DNA of 64,000 bases from Methylomonas sp. UP202 (GTDB taxonomy: Bacteria > Pseudomonadota > Gammaproteobacteria > Methylococcales > Methylomonadaceae). Under the pieces are notes generated by a model, which saw only the letters and a program-made list of their open reading frames with translations, did not search any database and had not been told where the DNA came from. The stretch's first letter is position 1. Every line of letters begins with the position of its first letter. This document shows positions 53,751-62,752 of the stretch, one piece after another. The position numbers and the translations under genes are program-made. Location of the stretch: assembly GCF_029910655.1 (NCBI RefSeq), contig NZ_CP123897.1, forward strand, positions 4,887,547 through 4,951,546, in the 5' to 3' direction.

Positions 53751-56700
53751 ATGAGTTTGGAACTAAACTTGCGTTTCCCCAAGCCCGACCAGGTCATCGT
53801 GCGCCTGGGCGACAACGAAACCGAAGCCCTGCCGTTTAGCAACCCGATCACGGCCAAGGACCGCGACGACTTGCGCTGGTACGTGGAAGTCTACGCTGCC
53901 CATGCCCTCGGCGATCCGGACGACCGGGAAGCCCTACGCATCAAGAACCGCTTGCCGCTGCTGGGCAAGGCCTTGTTCGACGCGGTATTCGGCCAGCGCG
54001 AAGCCCAACGCCTGTTCAACGAGTTTCAGGATGCGCGCGGCGACGCCCGGCTGCTGACCGTCGGCGCCGACCACCCGGCCATCCTCGGCCTGCCCTGGGA
54101 ACTGCTGCACGATTCCAGCGCGCCGGACGGCACCTTTCTGTACCACGAAGCCCTCAGCATCCGCCGCCGCTATGCCGGCGCCGCCAAGGGCCGCCCACCC
54201 CACAAAATCCAAACCAAGGACCAACTGCATTTGCTGATCGTGGTCAGCCGGCCGCAAGACGCCGGCTTCATCGACCCGCGCGCCGACGCCGAAGCGGTAC
54301 TGGATGCCATCGATCAACACGCGCCGGGACGGATTACCGTGGAGTTTCTGCGGCCGGCCACATTGGATGCCTTGCTGGAGCGCCTGGAAGACAACCGGCG
54401 GCCGGCCATCGACATCCTGCATTTCGACGGCCACGGCGTATTCGATAAAAGCGGCGGCATCTTGAATAAGACCAAAACCGCCGGCGGCGGGCACGGCCCG
54501 TTCAAAGAAGGCGAAGCCGGCGGCGCGCCCAACACCGGTTATTTATTGTTCGAAGACAACGACGGCAATTCGGCGCTGCTGTCGGCGGCGCAACTGGGGC
54601 AAAACCTGCATCGCCAACCGATCAGCCTGGTGATCCTGTCCGCCTGCCAATCGGCTGCCCACGGCGACGGCGACGAACCGCTGGGCAGCGTCGCCGCCCG
54701 GCTGACCGCCGCCGGTATCCCGGCGGTATTGGCGATGAGCCATTCGGTGCTGGTGCAAACCACCCAGGCCTTATTCGGCGAGTTCTACCAACACCTGGCA
54801 AAAGGCCGCGGCCTGGGCGCCGCCTTGGACAAGGCCAGACGCTATCTGGACAACCACCCGGAAAAATACGAACTGCAACTAGGCGGACAAGCCATCGCGC
54901 TTAAATTGCACGACTGGTTCATTCCCACCCTCTACCACGCCGGCGCCGACAGCCCGCTGCTAAGCGCCGCGCCGGCCGCGGCGGCGGCGGAAATACCGAA
55001 CGACTTACCGGCCCGGCCGGAAGCCGGCTTCTTCGGCCGCCGCCGCGAGCTGTGGCAAATCGAACGCGGCTTCGCCGGCCAGGCCCGCTGTATCAGCATT
55101 AGCGGTTTCGGCGGCCAGGGCAAAACCGCGCAGGCCTTGGAAGCCGGGCGTTGGCTGTTACGCAGCGGCTTGTTCCAGCGCGCCGTGTTCGTCAATTACG
55201 CCGAAACCGCCAGCCGCGACGCGGTCGCCGTCGCGGTGGCGGCCTTGGCGGTAGTGTTGCAACACAGCCTAAGCGATGCCGACGCCGCCACCGAGGCGCT
55301 GCGCAGCGCGCCGCCGTGTTTAATCATTTTGGATAATCTGGAAAGCCTGGAACCCGACGCGTTAACAGCGCTGCTGGACGCGGCACAGGCCTGGTCGGAG
55401 GCCGGCGCGAGCCGGCTATTGCTGACCAGCCGCCGCCCGGATTTCAACCATCCGGGCTACCCCGGCCAGGGCAGCTTAAAGCATCTCGCCATCGCGCTCG
55501 GCGGCCTGGGCAGCCGGGCCGAACCGGACGATGCCTTGGCCTGGCACGCCCAACTCAACCGGCTGCCGCCGGCGCCCACGCAGCAGCCGCCGACCCGCAA
55601 CGCACTGGTGGAACTGTTTACGCTGGTCGAATTTCATCCGCTGTCGATCCGGGTACTCAGCGCGCAATTAAAAACCCGCCGCATCGCCGAGCTGGGCGGC
55701 CGGCTGGAGCAACTGCTGAATCAAACCAACCCCGCCGGGCTGGATCAAGACCACCCGGCCGCGCTGGTGGCCTCGCTGCAATTGTCGCTGGAAAAACTCG
55801 ATACCGCCGCCCGCGCGCTGCTGCCCCGGCTGGGAGTGTTTCAAGGCGGCGCCTTCGAAGACGACTTACTGGCCGTCACTGAAATCCCGTCAACCGACTG
55901 GCCGGCGCTGCGCCAACAACTGCAAGCCGCCGCGCTGCTCAGCGCCGAAAACCTGCCGGGGATTAATCCGCCGTTTCTGCGCTTTCACCCGACTTTGGCG
56001 CCGTTGCTGTGGCTGGAACTGGACCAGGCCCAACGCGAAACGCTGACCGCCGCCCACCGCCAACGCTATTACGGCTTGGCGAATGATTTGTACAACGAAG
56101 ACGATCGCAATCCGCATGCCATCCGCGCCATCGCCCGCCGCGAACTGCCTAATTTGCTACATGCAGTGCGCGGCGCTTTGCAAGCCGGCGAGCCGCAAGC
56201 GGTGAACTTTGCCGCCAGCCTGGACCGGTTTTTGGGTTGTTTTGGCTTGCGCCGGGAACAAGCCGAATTGACGCGGCTGGCCGAACAACAGGCCGGCGCG
56301 GTCGGATCGGATAGCTGGTATCTGGCGCAAACCCAGCGCGGCGAGCAATTATGGGCCGCTGGCCAAACCGGCGAAGCGATCACCGCGTTCGAACAGCTAT
56401 TGGCCGAATTGAGCGACAGCGTCAGTGTCCGGCGGGCACAAACTTTGGACCGCTTGGGACGCTGTTTTCGAGCCGGCGGCCAGCCGGATTTAGCCGCTGA
56501 CTATCAGCAACAAGCGTTGAGCGTGTTGGCCGAATTGCCGCCCAGCGATAGTGTGCAACAGCAAACCGGCTTTTGCCTGACCGATCTGGCCGACGCGTTG
56601 ACAGATTTAGGCCTCTATGCCGAGGCCCGTCAGGCCTATTTGGAAGGATTGAAGATAGCCGAAGAATTGCAAAACTTGCGCGCTCAAGGCGTAACGCTAA

Positions 56701-57593
56701 TCCAGTTAGGCACGTTGGCAATGCAGGAAGCCCTATACGACGAAGCGCTGCATCGCTGCCGAGAGGCTTTGAATCTGTTCCAAAGCCTGGAAGAGCCAGC
56801 GACTGAATCGGTGGCTTGGCACCAACTGGGCAGGGTTTATCAAGTAACCCGACAATGGGCGGACGCCGAAGACTGTTACCGCAAATCGGCCGAAATCGAG
56901 GAAGCCTTGGGCAATAAAAGCGGCGCGGCGATCACTTGGAATCAATTGGCCCGTGTCAACGAGAGTCTAGGCAAACCGGGGGCGGCGGAAACTTGGTATG
57001 GCAAGGCGATAGCCCAGTATCGCCAGGACAATGACAAGTTGAGGTTATCTGTCTGCTTGGGCAATCTTGCCAACCTGTTGCAAAACCAGAGCAATCGGTT
57101 GAACGAAGCCCGTGCGCTGGCCGAAGAAGCCTTGGCACTGAACAAAACCCTGGAACCCAGCGCGGCGGAAATCTGGAAGTCTTATGGCTTATTGGCCGAC
57201 ATCGCTGCTCTCCAAGTCGCAACGAGCAACGACCCGGTAGACCTGCTACGCCAAGCCCAAACTTACCGCCGCCAGGCGCGCGAGACCTATCGGGCCTATC
57301 CCGGCAATCAAGTATTGTTACGGCAATGGGCGAGAGTGATCCTGTCCTGGTGCGACGGCGATGCGGCATCCCGAGCCGACCTGCTGGCATCGTTAGCCCA
57401 AGCCAAACTCACTGTGCTGGCCGAGGCTCTGAGCCACTTACAAACCGGCGAACATGACGCCGAAGCCTTGCTGGACGCATTGGGCTGGGGAGAGAGCTTG
57501 ATTCTGAGCACCATCCTGCAAGGCTTGGTCGAGCCCGCCAGCTTGGACTGGTTGCGCGAGTTGCCGGATGGCGGATCGGCGGGTGGGGGGTGA
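53751..57593 (+). CDS. CHAT protease - STAND NTPase - TPR protein
   Basis: 1280 residues. The N-terminal CHAT caspase-like domain (~100-395) has the catalytic pair H228 in HFDGHG and C299 in ILSACQSA. A STAND/NB-ARC NTPase follows, with Walker A GFGGQGKT at 452-459 and acidic LIILDNLESL. A helical region (~640-830) leads to TPR-like repeats at ~850-1180 (for example QTLDRLGRCFRAGGQPDLAA, AVTLIQLG-type and AITWNQLARVNESLGKPGAA). This layout, protease plus oligomerising NTPase plus sensor repeats, is that of signal-transducing STAND proteins, some of which act in immunity or programmed cell death. No signal peptide, so cytoplasmic. Upstream small membrane protein and flanking repeat arrays suggest an accessory island. 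Confidence 0.88.
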   Translation: MSLELNLRFPKPDQVIVRLGDNETEALPFSNPITAKDRDDLRWYVEVYAAHALGDPDDREALRIKNRLPLLGKALFDAVFGQREAQRLFNEFQDARGDARLLTVGADHPAILGLPWELLHDSSAPDGTFLYHEALSIRRRYAGAAKGRPPHKIQTKDQLHLLIVVSRPQDAGFIDPRADAEAVLDAIDQHAPGRITVEFLRPATLDALLERLEDNRRPAIDILHFDGHGVFDKSGGILNKTKTAGGGHGPFKEGEAGGAPNTGYLLFEDNDGNSALLSAAQLGQNLHRQPISLVILSACQSAAHGDGDEPLGSVAARLTAAGIPAVLAMSHSVLVQTTQALFGEFYQHLAKGRGLGAALDKARRYLDNHPEKYELQLGGQAIALKLHDWFIPTLYHAGADSPLLSAAPAAAAAEIPNDLPARPEAGFFGRRRELWQIERGFAGQARCISISGFGGQGKTAQALEAGRWLLRSGLFQRAVFVNYAETASRDAVAVAVAALAVVLQHSLSDADAATEALRSAPPCLIILDNLESLEPDALTALLDAAQAWSEAGASRLLLTSRRPDFNHPGYPGQGSLKHLAIALGGLGSRAEPDDALAWHAQLNRLPPAPTQQPPTRNALVELFTLVEFHPLSIRVLSAQLKTRRIAELGGRLEQLLNQTNPAGLDQDHPAALVASLQLSLEKLDTAARALLPRLGVFQGGAFEDDLLAVTEIPSTDWPALRQQLQAAALLSAENLPGINPPFLRFHPTLAPLLWLELDQAQRETLTAAHRQRYYGLANDLYNEDDRNPHAIRAIARRELPNLLHAVRGALQAGEPQAVNFAASLDRFLGCFGLRREQAELTRLAEQQAGAVGSDSWYLAQTQRGEQLWAAGQTGEAITAFEQLLAELSDSVSVRRAQTLDRLGRCFRAGGQPDLAADYQQQALSVLAELPPSDSVQQQTGFCLTDLADALTDLGLYAEARQAYLEGLKIAEELQNLRAQGVTLIQLGTLAMQEALYDEALHRCREALNLFQSLEEPATESVAWHQLGRVYQVTRQWADAEDCYRKSAEIEEALGNKSGAAITWNQLARVNESLGKPGAAETWYGKAIAQYRQDNDKLRLSVCLGNLANLLQNQSNRLNEARALAEEALALNKTLEPSAAEIWKSYGLLADIAALQVATSNDPVDLLRQAQTYRRQARETYRAYPGNQVLLRQWARVILSWCDGDAASRADLLASLAQAKLTVLAEALSHLQTGEHDAEALLDALGWGESLILSTILQGLVEPASLDWLRELPDGGSAGGG

Positions 57594-57596
57594 GGC

Positions 57597-57891
57597 CCCT
57601 TCGACTCCGCTCAGGGCGAGCCCTTAGTTTCGCGCTCAGGGCGAGTTCTTCGGCTTCGCTCAGAACAGGCCCTTAGACCACGCTCAGGACAGCCCTTCGA
57701 CTCCGCTCTGGGCAAGCCCCTAGTCTCCGCTCGGGGCGAGCTCTTTGGTCTCGATCGGGGTAAGTTCTTCGGTTCCGCTCGAGACAGGCCCTTAGACCCC
57801 GCTCGGGACAGCCCTTCGGCTCCGCTCAGGGCAAGCCCTTAGTCTCCGCTCTGGGCAAGCCCTTAGTCTCCGCGCTGGGCACATCCTTACC
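57597..57891. repeat. Tandem array 3: about twelve units of about 24 bp
   Basis: It starts 4 bp after the CHAT stop. Units follow CCCTTCGACTCCGCTCAGGG plus CAAG, with lengths of 23-25 bp and much divergence (CCCTTAG, TTCTTCGG variants). Some neighbouring units repeat in blocks of four to five, hinting at higher-order duplication. The core matches the REP-like word CCCTTCGAC...CTCAGGGCGA. Confidence 0.8.
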
Positions 57892-58091
57892 GTAATGGAC
57901 ATTCCGGACGGGTGTTCGCACGGTCCGGGCGAACAACAGGGCGAGCTGAGGTTGCAACGACCGGTGGCCTTGAAAAAACTCCGCGTCGCTTATCGTAAAC
58001 CGGCCGCAACATTCGACCGTCGATGCCAACGACTCGGCGGCCCCCACCAGCAATTGGGCGATCCGCGTTAACGGCTCAGCGGAACGCGGCA

Positions 58092-58469
58092 TCGAACCAT
58101 TCGACCGTACCAACGACTCACCGGAACGTACCGTCGAACCATCCAACCGCGCCAACGGCCCGCCGGAACGTACCGTCGAACCGTCCGACCGCGCCAACGA
58201 CTCACCGGAACGTACCATCGAACCATCCAACCGCGCCAACGATTCATCGGAATGTGCCTTCGAACCATTCGACCGTGCCAACGACTCACCGGAACGCACC
58301 GTCGAACCATCCAACCGCGCCAACGACCCGCCGGAACGTACCGTCGAACCATTCGACCGCGCCAACGACTCACCGGAACGTACCGTAGAACCATCCGACC
58401 GCGCCAACGACTCGCCGGAACGTACCGTCGAACCGTTCGACCGTGCCGACGACTCACCGGAACGTGCCA
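58092..58469. repeat. Tandem array 4: nine units of 42 bp, open in several frames
   Basis: Nine in-register units of exactly 42 bp (starts at 58092, 58134 and so on to 58428), each opening TCGAACCATTCGACCG or a close variant, with degenerate partial units on both sides. Since 42 is a multiple of three, long open frames occur on both strands. The minus-strand frame reads as a 14-residue repeat such as ARSNGSTVRSGESL within a 241-codon open frame (57826-58551). Nonsynonymous changes are frequent and the ends of that frame run into dispersed repeats, so I do not call it a gene. Confidence 0.85.
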
Positions 58470-58521
58470 ACGACCGAAAATCCCGCGCGGTGCGGCGAAA
58501 CGTCGGCGCCACGGGAGCATT

Positions 58522-58562
58522 TTGTAGGGCCGTGGATATGCGAAGCGTCATCCACCATACAA
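58522..58562. repeat. Dispersed inverted-repeat element
   Basis: GTGGAT (58532-58537) and ATCCAC (58550-58555) flank ATGCGAAGCGTC. The sequence word GTGGATATGCGAAGCGTCAT is a widespread intergenic palindrome in many bacteria (general knowledge). It supplies the apparent start of the minus-strand open frame over array 4, which argues against a real gene. Confidence 0.5.
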
Positions 58563-59190
58563 CTTTTTGTTATTTGAATGGCTGATTTGAACCGGAATAG
58601 ACATCTCCCACGTCAATTGACCGATTTTCGCGGGTAGGGCTTGCAGACCGCCCGACGGCGAACCGGACTTGGCGGACTTTCCGCATACCTCGGCCACCCG
58701 CTCGCTTCACGGCTTTTGTCTATCGACCATCCGATGCTAATCAACCTCGAATGCCTGAGTTCATTGGGCCTGAATTTTATCGCCGGCCAAGTCCCGAACG
58801 CCACGCCGGCTTCGAAGGCCGGTGAATGTTTTCTTCTCGGTTTTTTGGACGTTTTCCGCGCCGTGGCGCGGTCCGGGCGGACGTTCAAAAGTCGCAAAGT
58901 TTTTCGCTTAATTTTACCTTGTCAGATTCTCGGTAGTGCTCGTCATTTCGGCAGGGATTGCCGAAATCCAGACCCCTCGGACGGATCGAAGCTTGCCATC
59001 CATGGCACTGGATGGCCGCTTCCCGGCAGGCGTGACGGCGTTGCTTAAATCCGACAAAGTAAAATTAAGCGGCTGTTCAATTTTTCTGGGCCGGCTACAG
59101 GATGAAGATGTGATTAAAAAGGTCGATGGGATGTGGGATCGCTGGTTGGTTTAGGCTAGACTTCCCGCTTTACCGCCAAGCCCACCGCCG
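58563..59190. other. 630-bp gene-free stretch before the response regulator
   Basis: No supported coding region. Short open frames here have no recognisable features and cross a palindromic element. The last ~60 bp before 59191 are the likely promoter and leader of the response regulator. Confidence 0.5.
58940..59037. repeat. MITE-like imperfect palindrome
   Basis: The left arm starts CGTCATTTCGGCAGGGATTG and the right arm ends GGCAGGCGTGACG; reverse-complemented, the right arm aligns with the left over about 30 bp with several mismatches. The middle reads GCCATCCATGGCACTGGATG. This type of element is common between genes in environmental proteobacteria (general knowledge). Confidence 0.6.
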
Positions 59191-60327
59191 ATGAAAATCC
59201 TGGTCGCCGACGACGTTCCGGAAAACCGTATCTTGCTGCAAAAACTGCTGGCCAGGATGCAGCACCAAGTGGTGTTGGCCGAGGATGGCGAACAAGCGGT
59301 TGACGTGTTCAGGCGCGAAGCGCCCGACCTGATCTTGATGGACATCATGATGCCCCGAATGAACGGCCTGGATGCGATCCGGGCTATCCGCGCCGAGGCG
59401 ACCGACCGTTGGGTGCCGATCTTCGCGATCAGCGCGCTGGCCGAAATCAACGACGTGGTCAATGGCCTGCAGGCCGGCGCCGACGACTATTTGCCCAAAC
59501 CCTTCAACCAAGCGGTGCTCAGCGCCAAACTGCTGTCGGCGCAACGCTCGGTGGCGATGCAAAAGCGCATCGTCGAAGACAGCCGGCAACTGCAGGCCTA
59601 TCGCGACCAAAACGAAGCCGAACAGCAGTTTTTGCAGGGTTTGATCGAGCGCATGACCCGCCAAAACGATCTGAACGACCGCAGCCTGGCGGTGTGGCTG
59701 ATGCCGGCCCAGCGTTTCAGCGGCGACCTGCTGTCGGCGCGGCGCATCAGTAGCGGCCAAATCTATTTTCTGCTGGCGGACGCTTGCGGCGAAGGTTTGG
59801 CGGCGGCGCTGCCCACGGTCATCATTCACCAGGCTTTTCAATCGATGACCAAGAAAGGCTTGTCGATTACCGTGATTATTCGGGAAATCAACCGCTTGCT
59901 GGGTGTGCAAATGCCGCCGGGACACACCGTTGCCATCGCGGTCGGCATCGTCGACAGCCAGCGGAATTCTATCGAATTGTGGAACGGCGGATTGCCGGAC
60001 TTACTAGCGCTGGACGGCGACGGCCGGCCGTTGTTCCGCTTCGAGTCGCGCCACCCGCCGGCCGGAACCGTCAACGACAGGGAATTCAGCGACCGCTGCG
60101 AAGTCTGGCATTGGCCGCAAAGCTGCCAATTGTTGATGTATTCGGACGGTTTGATTGCCGCCGAAAACGGCGAGGGTCAGCCCTTCGGCCGGGAAAGGCT
60201 GCTGGAAATTGCCGCCGCCGCGCCGCCGGCGCGCCGGGTGGCCGAATTGACGCAAGCGTTGACCGCGCATATCGGCGACCGCAATGTCGCCGACGACATT
60301 TCCTGTATGACGATTAACTGCGGATAA
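59191..60327 (+). CDS. Response regulator with PP2C-type phosphatase output (RsbU/SpoIIE-like)
   Basis: 378 residues. The REC domain is at 1-120: acidic pocket DD (ILVADDVPEN), phospho-acceptor D in LILMDIMMPRMNG and lysine in YLPKPFN. A coiled linker (~130-165) leads to a SpoIIE/PP2C phosphatase domain (~170-378) with SGDLLSARRI, LLADACGEGLAAAL, LLMYSDGLIAAENG and RNVADDISCMTI metal-binding aspartates. Such proteins dephosphorylate an anti-sigma-factor antagonist when their REC domain is phosphorylated. No antagonist, anti-sigma factor or sensor kinase gene is beside it. Confidence 0.92.
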   Translation: MKILVADDVPENRILLQKLLARMQHQVVLAEDGEQAVDVFRREAPDLILMDIMMPRMNGLDAIRAIRAEATDRWVPIFAISALAEINDVVNGLQAGADDYLPKPFNQAVLSAKLLSAQRSVAMQKRIVEDSRQLQAYRDQNEAEQQFLQGLIERMTRQNDLNDRSLAVWLMPAQRFSGDLLSARRISSGQIYFLLADACGEGLAAALPTVIIHQAFQSMTKKGLSITVIIREINRLLGVQMPPGHTVAIAVGIVDSQRNSIELWNGGLPDLLALDGDGRPLFRFESRHPPAGTVNDREFSDRCEVWHWPQSCQLLMYSDGLIAAENGEGQPFGRERLLEIAAAAPPARRVAELTQALTAHIGDRNVADDISCMTINCG

Positions 60328-60346
60328 CGCCGAGGCCGATTGGCAG

Positions 60347-61570
60347 TCAGGCGTTCAAGCCCCTGATCATTTCGTTGGCGGCCAGTTCGATACCGCGTTT
60401 GAAGTAGTCGCAAGCCTGATCCTTGTCGTCCTTGGCGAAAAACACTTCGCCAAGCAATTGGTAAGCGGCCACGCTGGCCTCGATATGCAGGCTTTTCAAT
60501 AGATACTGCTCGGCCTTTTCCATCTGGCCGGCTTTCAGCGCCAATCGGCCCAACACCTGGAACAATACCGCGCTGTTCGGATAGACCGCCAGCCATTGCT
60601 CGACGCCTTGCAATTGCTTGGCGTCGTCGCCAGTATCCACCGTTGCGTACAGGGCCAGCAGGGTTTCATCCCAATGCTTGGCGAGTTGCGCCATGATGGC
60701 GTCTTCGACGCGAACGCCGGCGCCGACGGCGATCATCGCCGCGAAATAGATATTGGCGATACCCGGCACGACTTTGATGTGGTTGGGTACGTCAGCCCAA
60801 CAGGCGGCGATCGCGGGTTCATCGTTGCTGGCAGCGGCCTGCTTCAACAAACGGCTGTAGGTTTCGGTTTCCAACAATTTGACTTCGGCTTCCATCAGGA
60901 TTTTGTGCTGTTGCAAGGTCGGCAACAGTTTGCTCAAGCCTTCCCAGTCGCCCAAATGCTGATAGGCTTGGTGCATCATTTTCAACACCCTGGCGTGACC
61001 GGGATTGATCGAATGCAGCTTACCCAACGCTTGTAGGGCTTGCTCGAATTGTTTCTCCGACAAATGCAGTTCCGCCTGGGTCAGACCGACGATCAAATCG
61101 CTGTCGGCCGATTGCTCTGCGGCTTTCTTCAGATATTCGTCGCGTTTGTCCATCGCCCCGCGCGAATGGGCGGCTCGCGCCGCGGTCAGATAGTGCAGCA
61201 ACGGCGCGCCGCTGTGCGCGGCGTGCTTGATCAAGACTTTTTCGGCGCTTTCCCAGTTGCCGTCGGCCGCATCGACCAAACCGGCGACCAGCGCCTCTTG
61301 CGAGCGATTGAAGCGAATCGTCCGCCGACGTTTGCTAATTTGCGCCGGCATCCGAACGAGCACGCCCAACAACCTGAACAGGCTGTACAACACGAAAAAC
61401 CCTAAGACCTGGCCGACGGTAAACACGGTCAGCGAGGTTTCCAACGACCAATGCCCAAAGCCGATCAGTACGTAACCCGGATCGTTGTGCTCGGCCAGCC
61501 AGCTATGCAATAAAAACGCGACCAGAACGGCGGTCAGCAGCGAACCGAGAAAATACATCAGATTCTTCAT
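60347..61570 (-). CDS. hemY: HemY-like TPR membrane protein
   Basis: 407 residues. Two N-terminal transmembrane helices (~5-25 and ~42-65: TVFTVGQVLGFFVLYSLFRL) are followed by periplasmic TPR-like repeats, as in proteobacterial HemY (HemY_N then TPR). It is the last gene of hemC-hemD-hemX-hemY, a common gammaproteobacterial order. Its role in tetrapyrrole synthesis is still unclear; it may organise the enzymes. It is not the protoporphyrinogen oxidase of Gram-positive bacteria with the same name. Confidence 0.9.
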   Translation of the reverse strand: MKNLMYFLGSLLTAVLVAFLLHSWLAEHNDPGYVLIGFGHWSLETSLTVFTVGQVLGFFVLYSLFRLLGVLVRMPAQISKRRRTIRFNRSQEALVAGLVDAADGNWESAEKVLIKHAAHSGAPLLHYLTAARAAHSRGAMDKRDEYLKKAAEQSADSDLIVGLTQAELHLSEKQFEQALQALGKLHSINPGHARVLKMMHQAYQHLGDWEGLSKLLPTLQQHKILMEAEVKLLETETYSRLLKQAAASNDEPAIAACWADVPNHIKVVPGIANIYFAAMIAVGAGVRVEDAIMAQLAKHWDETLLALYATVDTGDDAKQLQGVEQWLAVYPNSAVLFQVLGRLALKAGQMEKAEQYLLKSLHIEASVAAYQLLGEVFFAKDDKDQACDYFKRGIELAANEMIRGLNA

Positions 61571-61582
61571 GACTGTACTCGC

Positions 61583-62752
61583 TTATGGCTGAGCGTTGCC
61601 GGAGGCGGGTTGGGCGGCCGATTCGGCGGGCGCGCCGGTGATAATGGCCTTGTCGGTTTCCAGGCGCAGCTTGCCGATGTCTTTCAGCAGTTTCAACGAG
61701 CCGGAAACGTCCGGATATTGGCTGCGGATTTGCACGGCGGCGAGTTTGTCCAATTCGGCGACGAATTGCTCGGTCTTTTGGCCCTCGGCAAAGTTTTTCT
61801 TCAGCCATTGCTTGGCGTCGGCGATGCTACTGGCGAACAAGGTGTCGTTCTGCTGAACCAAGGCGATTTCGATCATTTCCAGCCGGACCTTCAACTGCTG
61901 CTTGAGAAAATGCGCTTCCTCGGGCGTCAGGATGGCGTTGACCGGTTGCTCGGTATGGCGTAACACGACATAACCTTCCAATTGCTTGGCGACTTGCTGG
62001 AGAATTTCATGACCGTTTTCGGACAAGTCATTATTCGGCTCGGCCTTTTCCGGCTGCTTGCCGGCATGCGGCAAAAATACCGACAGACCTTCGACCGCGT
62101 CCTGCAAGTGCTGGATACCGGCGTAAATGCCGACAATGTCCGGCACTGTCGCGCTATTCAGCAGCGCCAGTTCCTTGGCGATTTGCTCGCGTACTTTGAA
62201 AACCGCCGCGTCGCCGCTTTCCCGCAAACGTTGGTCGGCGGCTTCCAGCGCTTCGCGAGTAGTGTGGACGTCGCCGACCAGATGCAGACGCTGGTTGGCG
62301 ACGGTCAGCAAGTATTCGGCGTCGGCCAACAACCAGTCGCCGCGCGTCTTACCCAATTGCCGTTGCAAAACTTGAATCGAAGCTTCCAGTTCCTTGCGGG
62401 CGGTTTCCAGCCTTTCCTCATGGAGTTTGGAGAAATCGGTCAGCGTTTGAGTAAAGTGATTGTCCTTGCCGGTCATTTCGGCGTTCAGATTGGCGAGCTG
62501 CGACTGCAGGCCGGACAACTGATCCTGCAAACCGTTGATTTCCTTATCGACTTCAATCAGTTTCAGATTGTCCTGATTGTTTTCGGTGTCCTGGCTGGCC
62601 CGCAATTGCTGAAAGAAATAAAAGCCGGCCGCCGCCAAGCCAATCACCAATAGAATCGCGACGATACCTATCCACAACCCGGCGAGAGACTTTTTTACCA
62701 CCACGGTGGGGGTTTGATTTTCTTGTTGTTGTTCTTCAGTTACTTCCGCCAC
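61583..62752 (-). CDS. hemX: HemX-like membrane protein
   Basis: 389 residues. A short cytoplasmic Gln/Glu-rich start, one transmembrane helix (~22-48, LAGLWIGIVAILLVIGLAAA), a coiled coil (~55-135) and a periplasmic helical domain with GDWLLADAEYLLTVANQRLH. It matches the HemX family encoded after hemD. Databases often label it uroporphyrinogen-III methyltransferase, but no SAM-methylase motifs are visible here. Its start overlaps the end of hemD by 17 bp. Confidence 0.9.
   Translation of the reverse strand: MAEVTEEQQQENQTPTVVVKKSLAGLWIGIVAILLVIGLAAAGFYFFQQLRASQDTENNQDNLKLIEVDKEINGLQDQLSGLQSQLANLNAEMTGKDNHFTQTLTDFSKLHEERLETARKELEASIQVLQRQLGKTRGDWLLADAEYLLTVANQRLHLVGDVHTTREALEAADQRLRESGDAAVFKVREQIAKELALLNSATVPDIVGIYAGIQHLQDAVEGLSVFLPHAGKQPEKAEPNNDLSENGHEILQQVAKQLEGYVVLRHTEQPVNAILTPEEAHFLKQQLKVRLEMIEIALVQQNDTLFASSIADAKQWLKKNFAEGQKTEQFVAELDKLAAVQIRSQYPDVSGSLKLLKDIGKLRLETDKAIITGAPAESAAQPASGNAQP

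Noticed and set aside
58641-59048. 135-codon plus-strand open frame before the response regulator
   Set aside because: It crosses the MITE-like palindrome (58940-59037), has no domain and no ribosome site.
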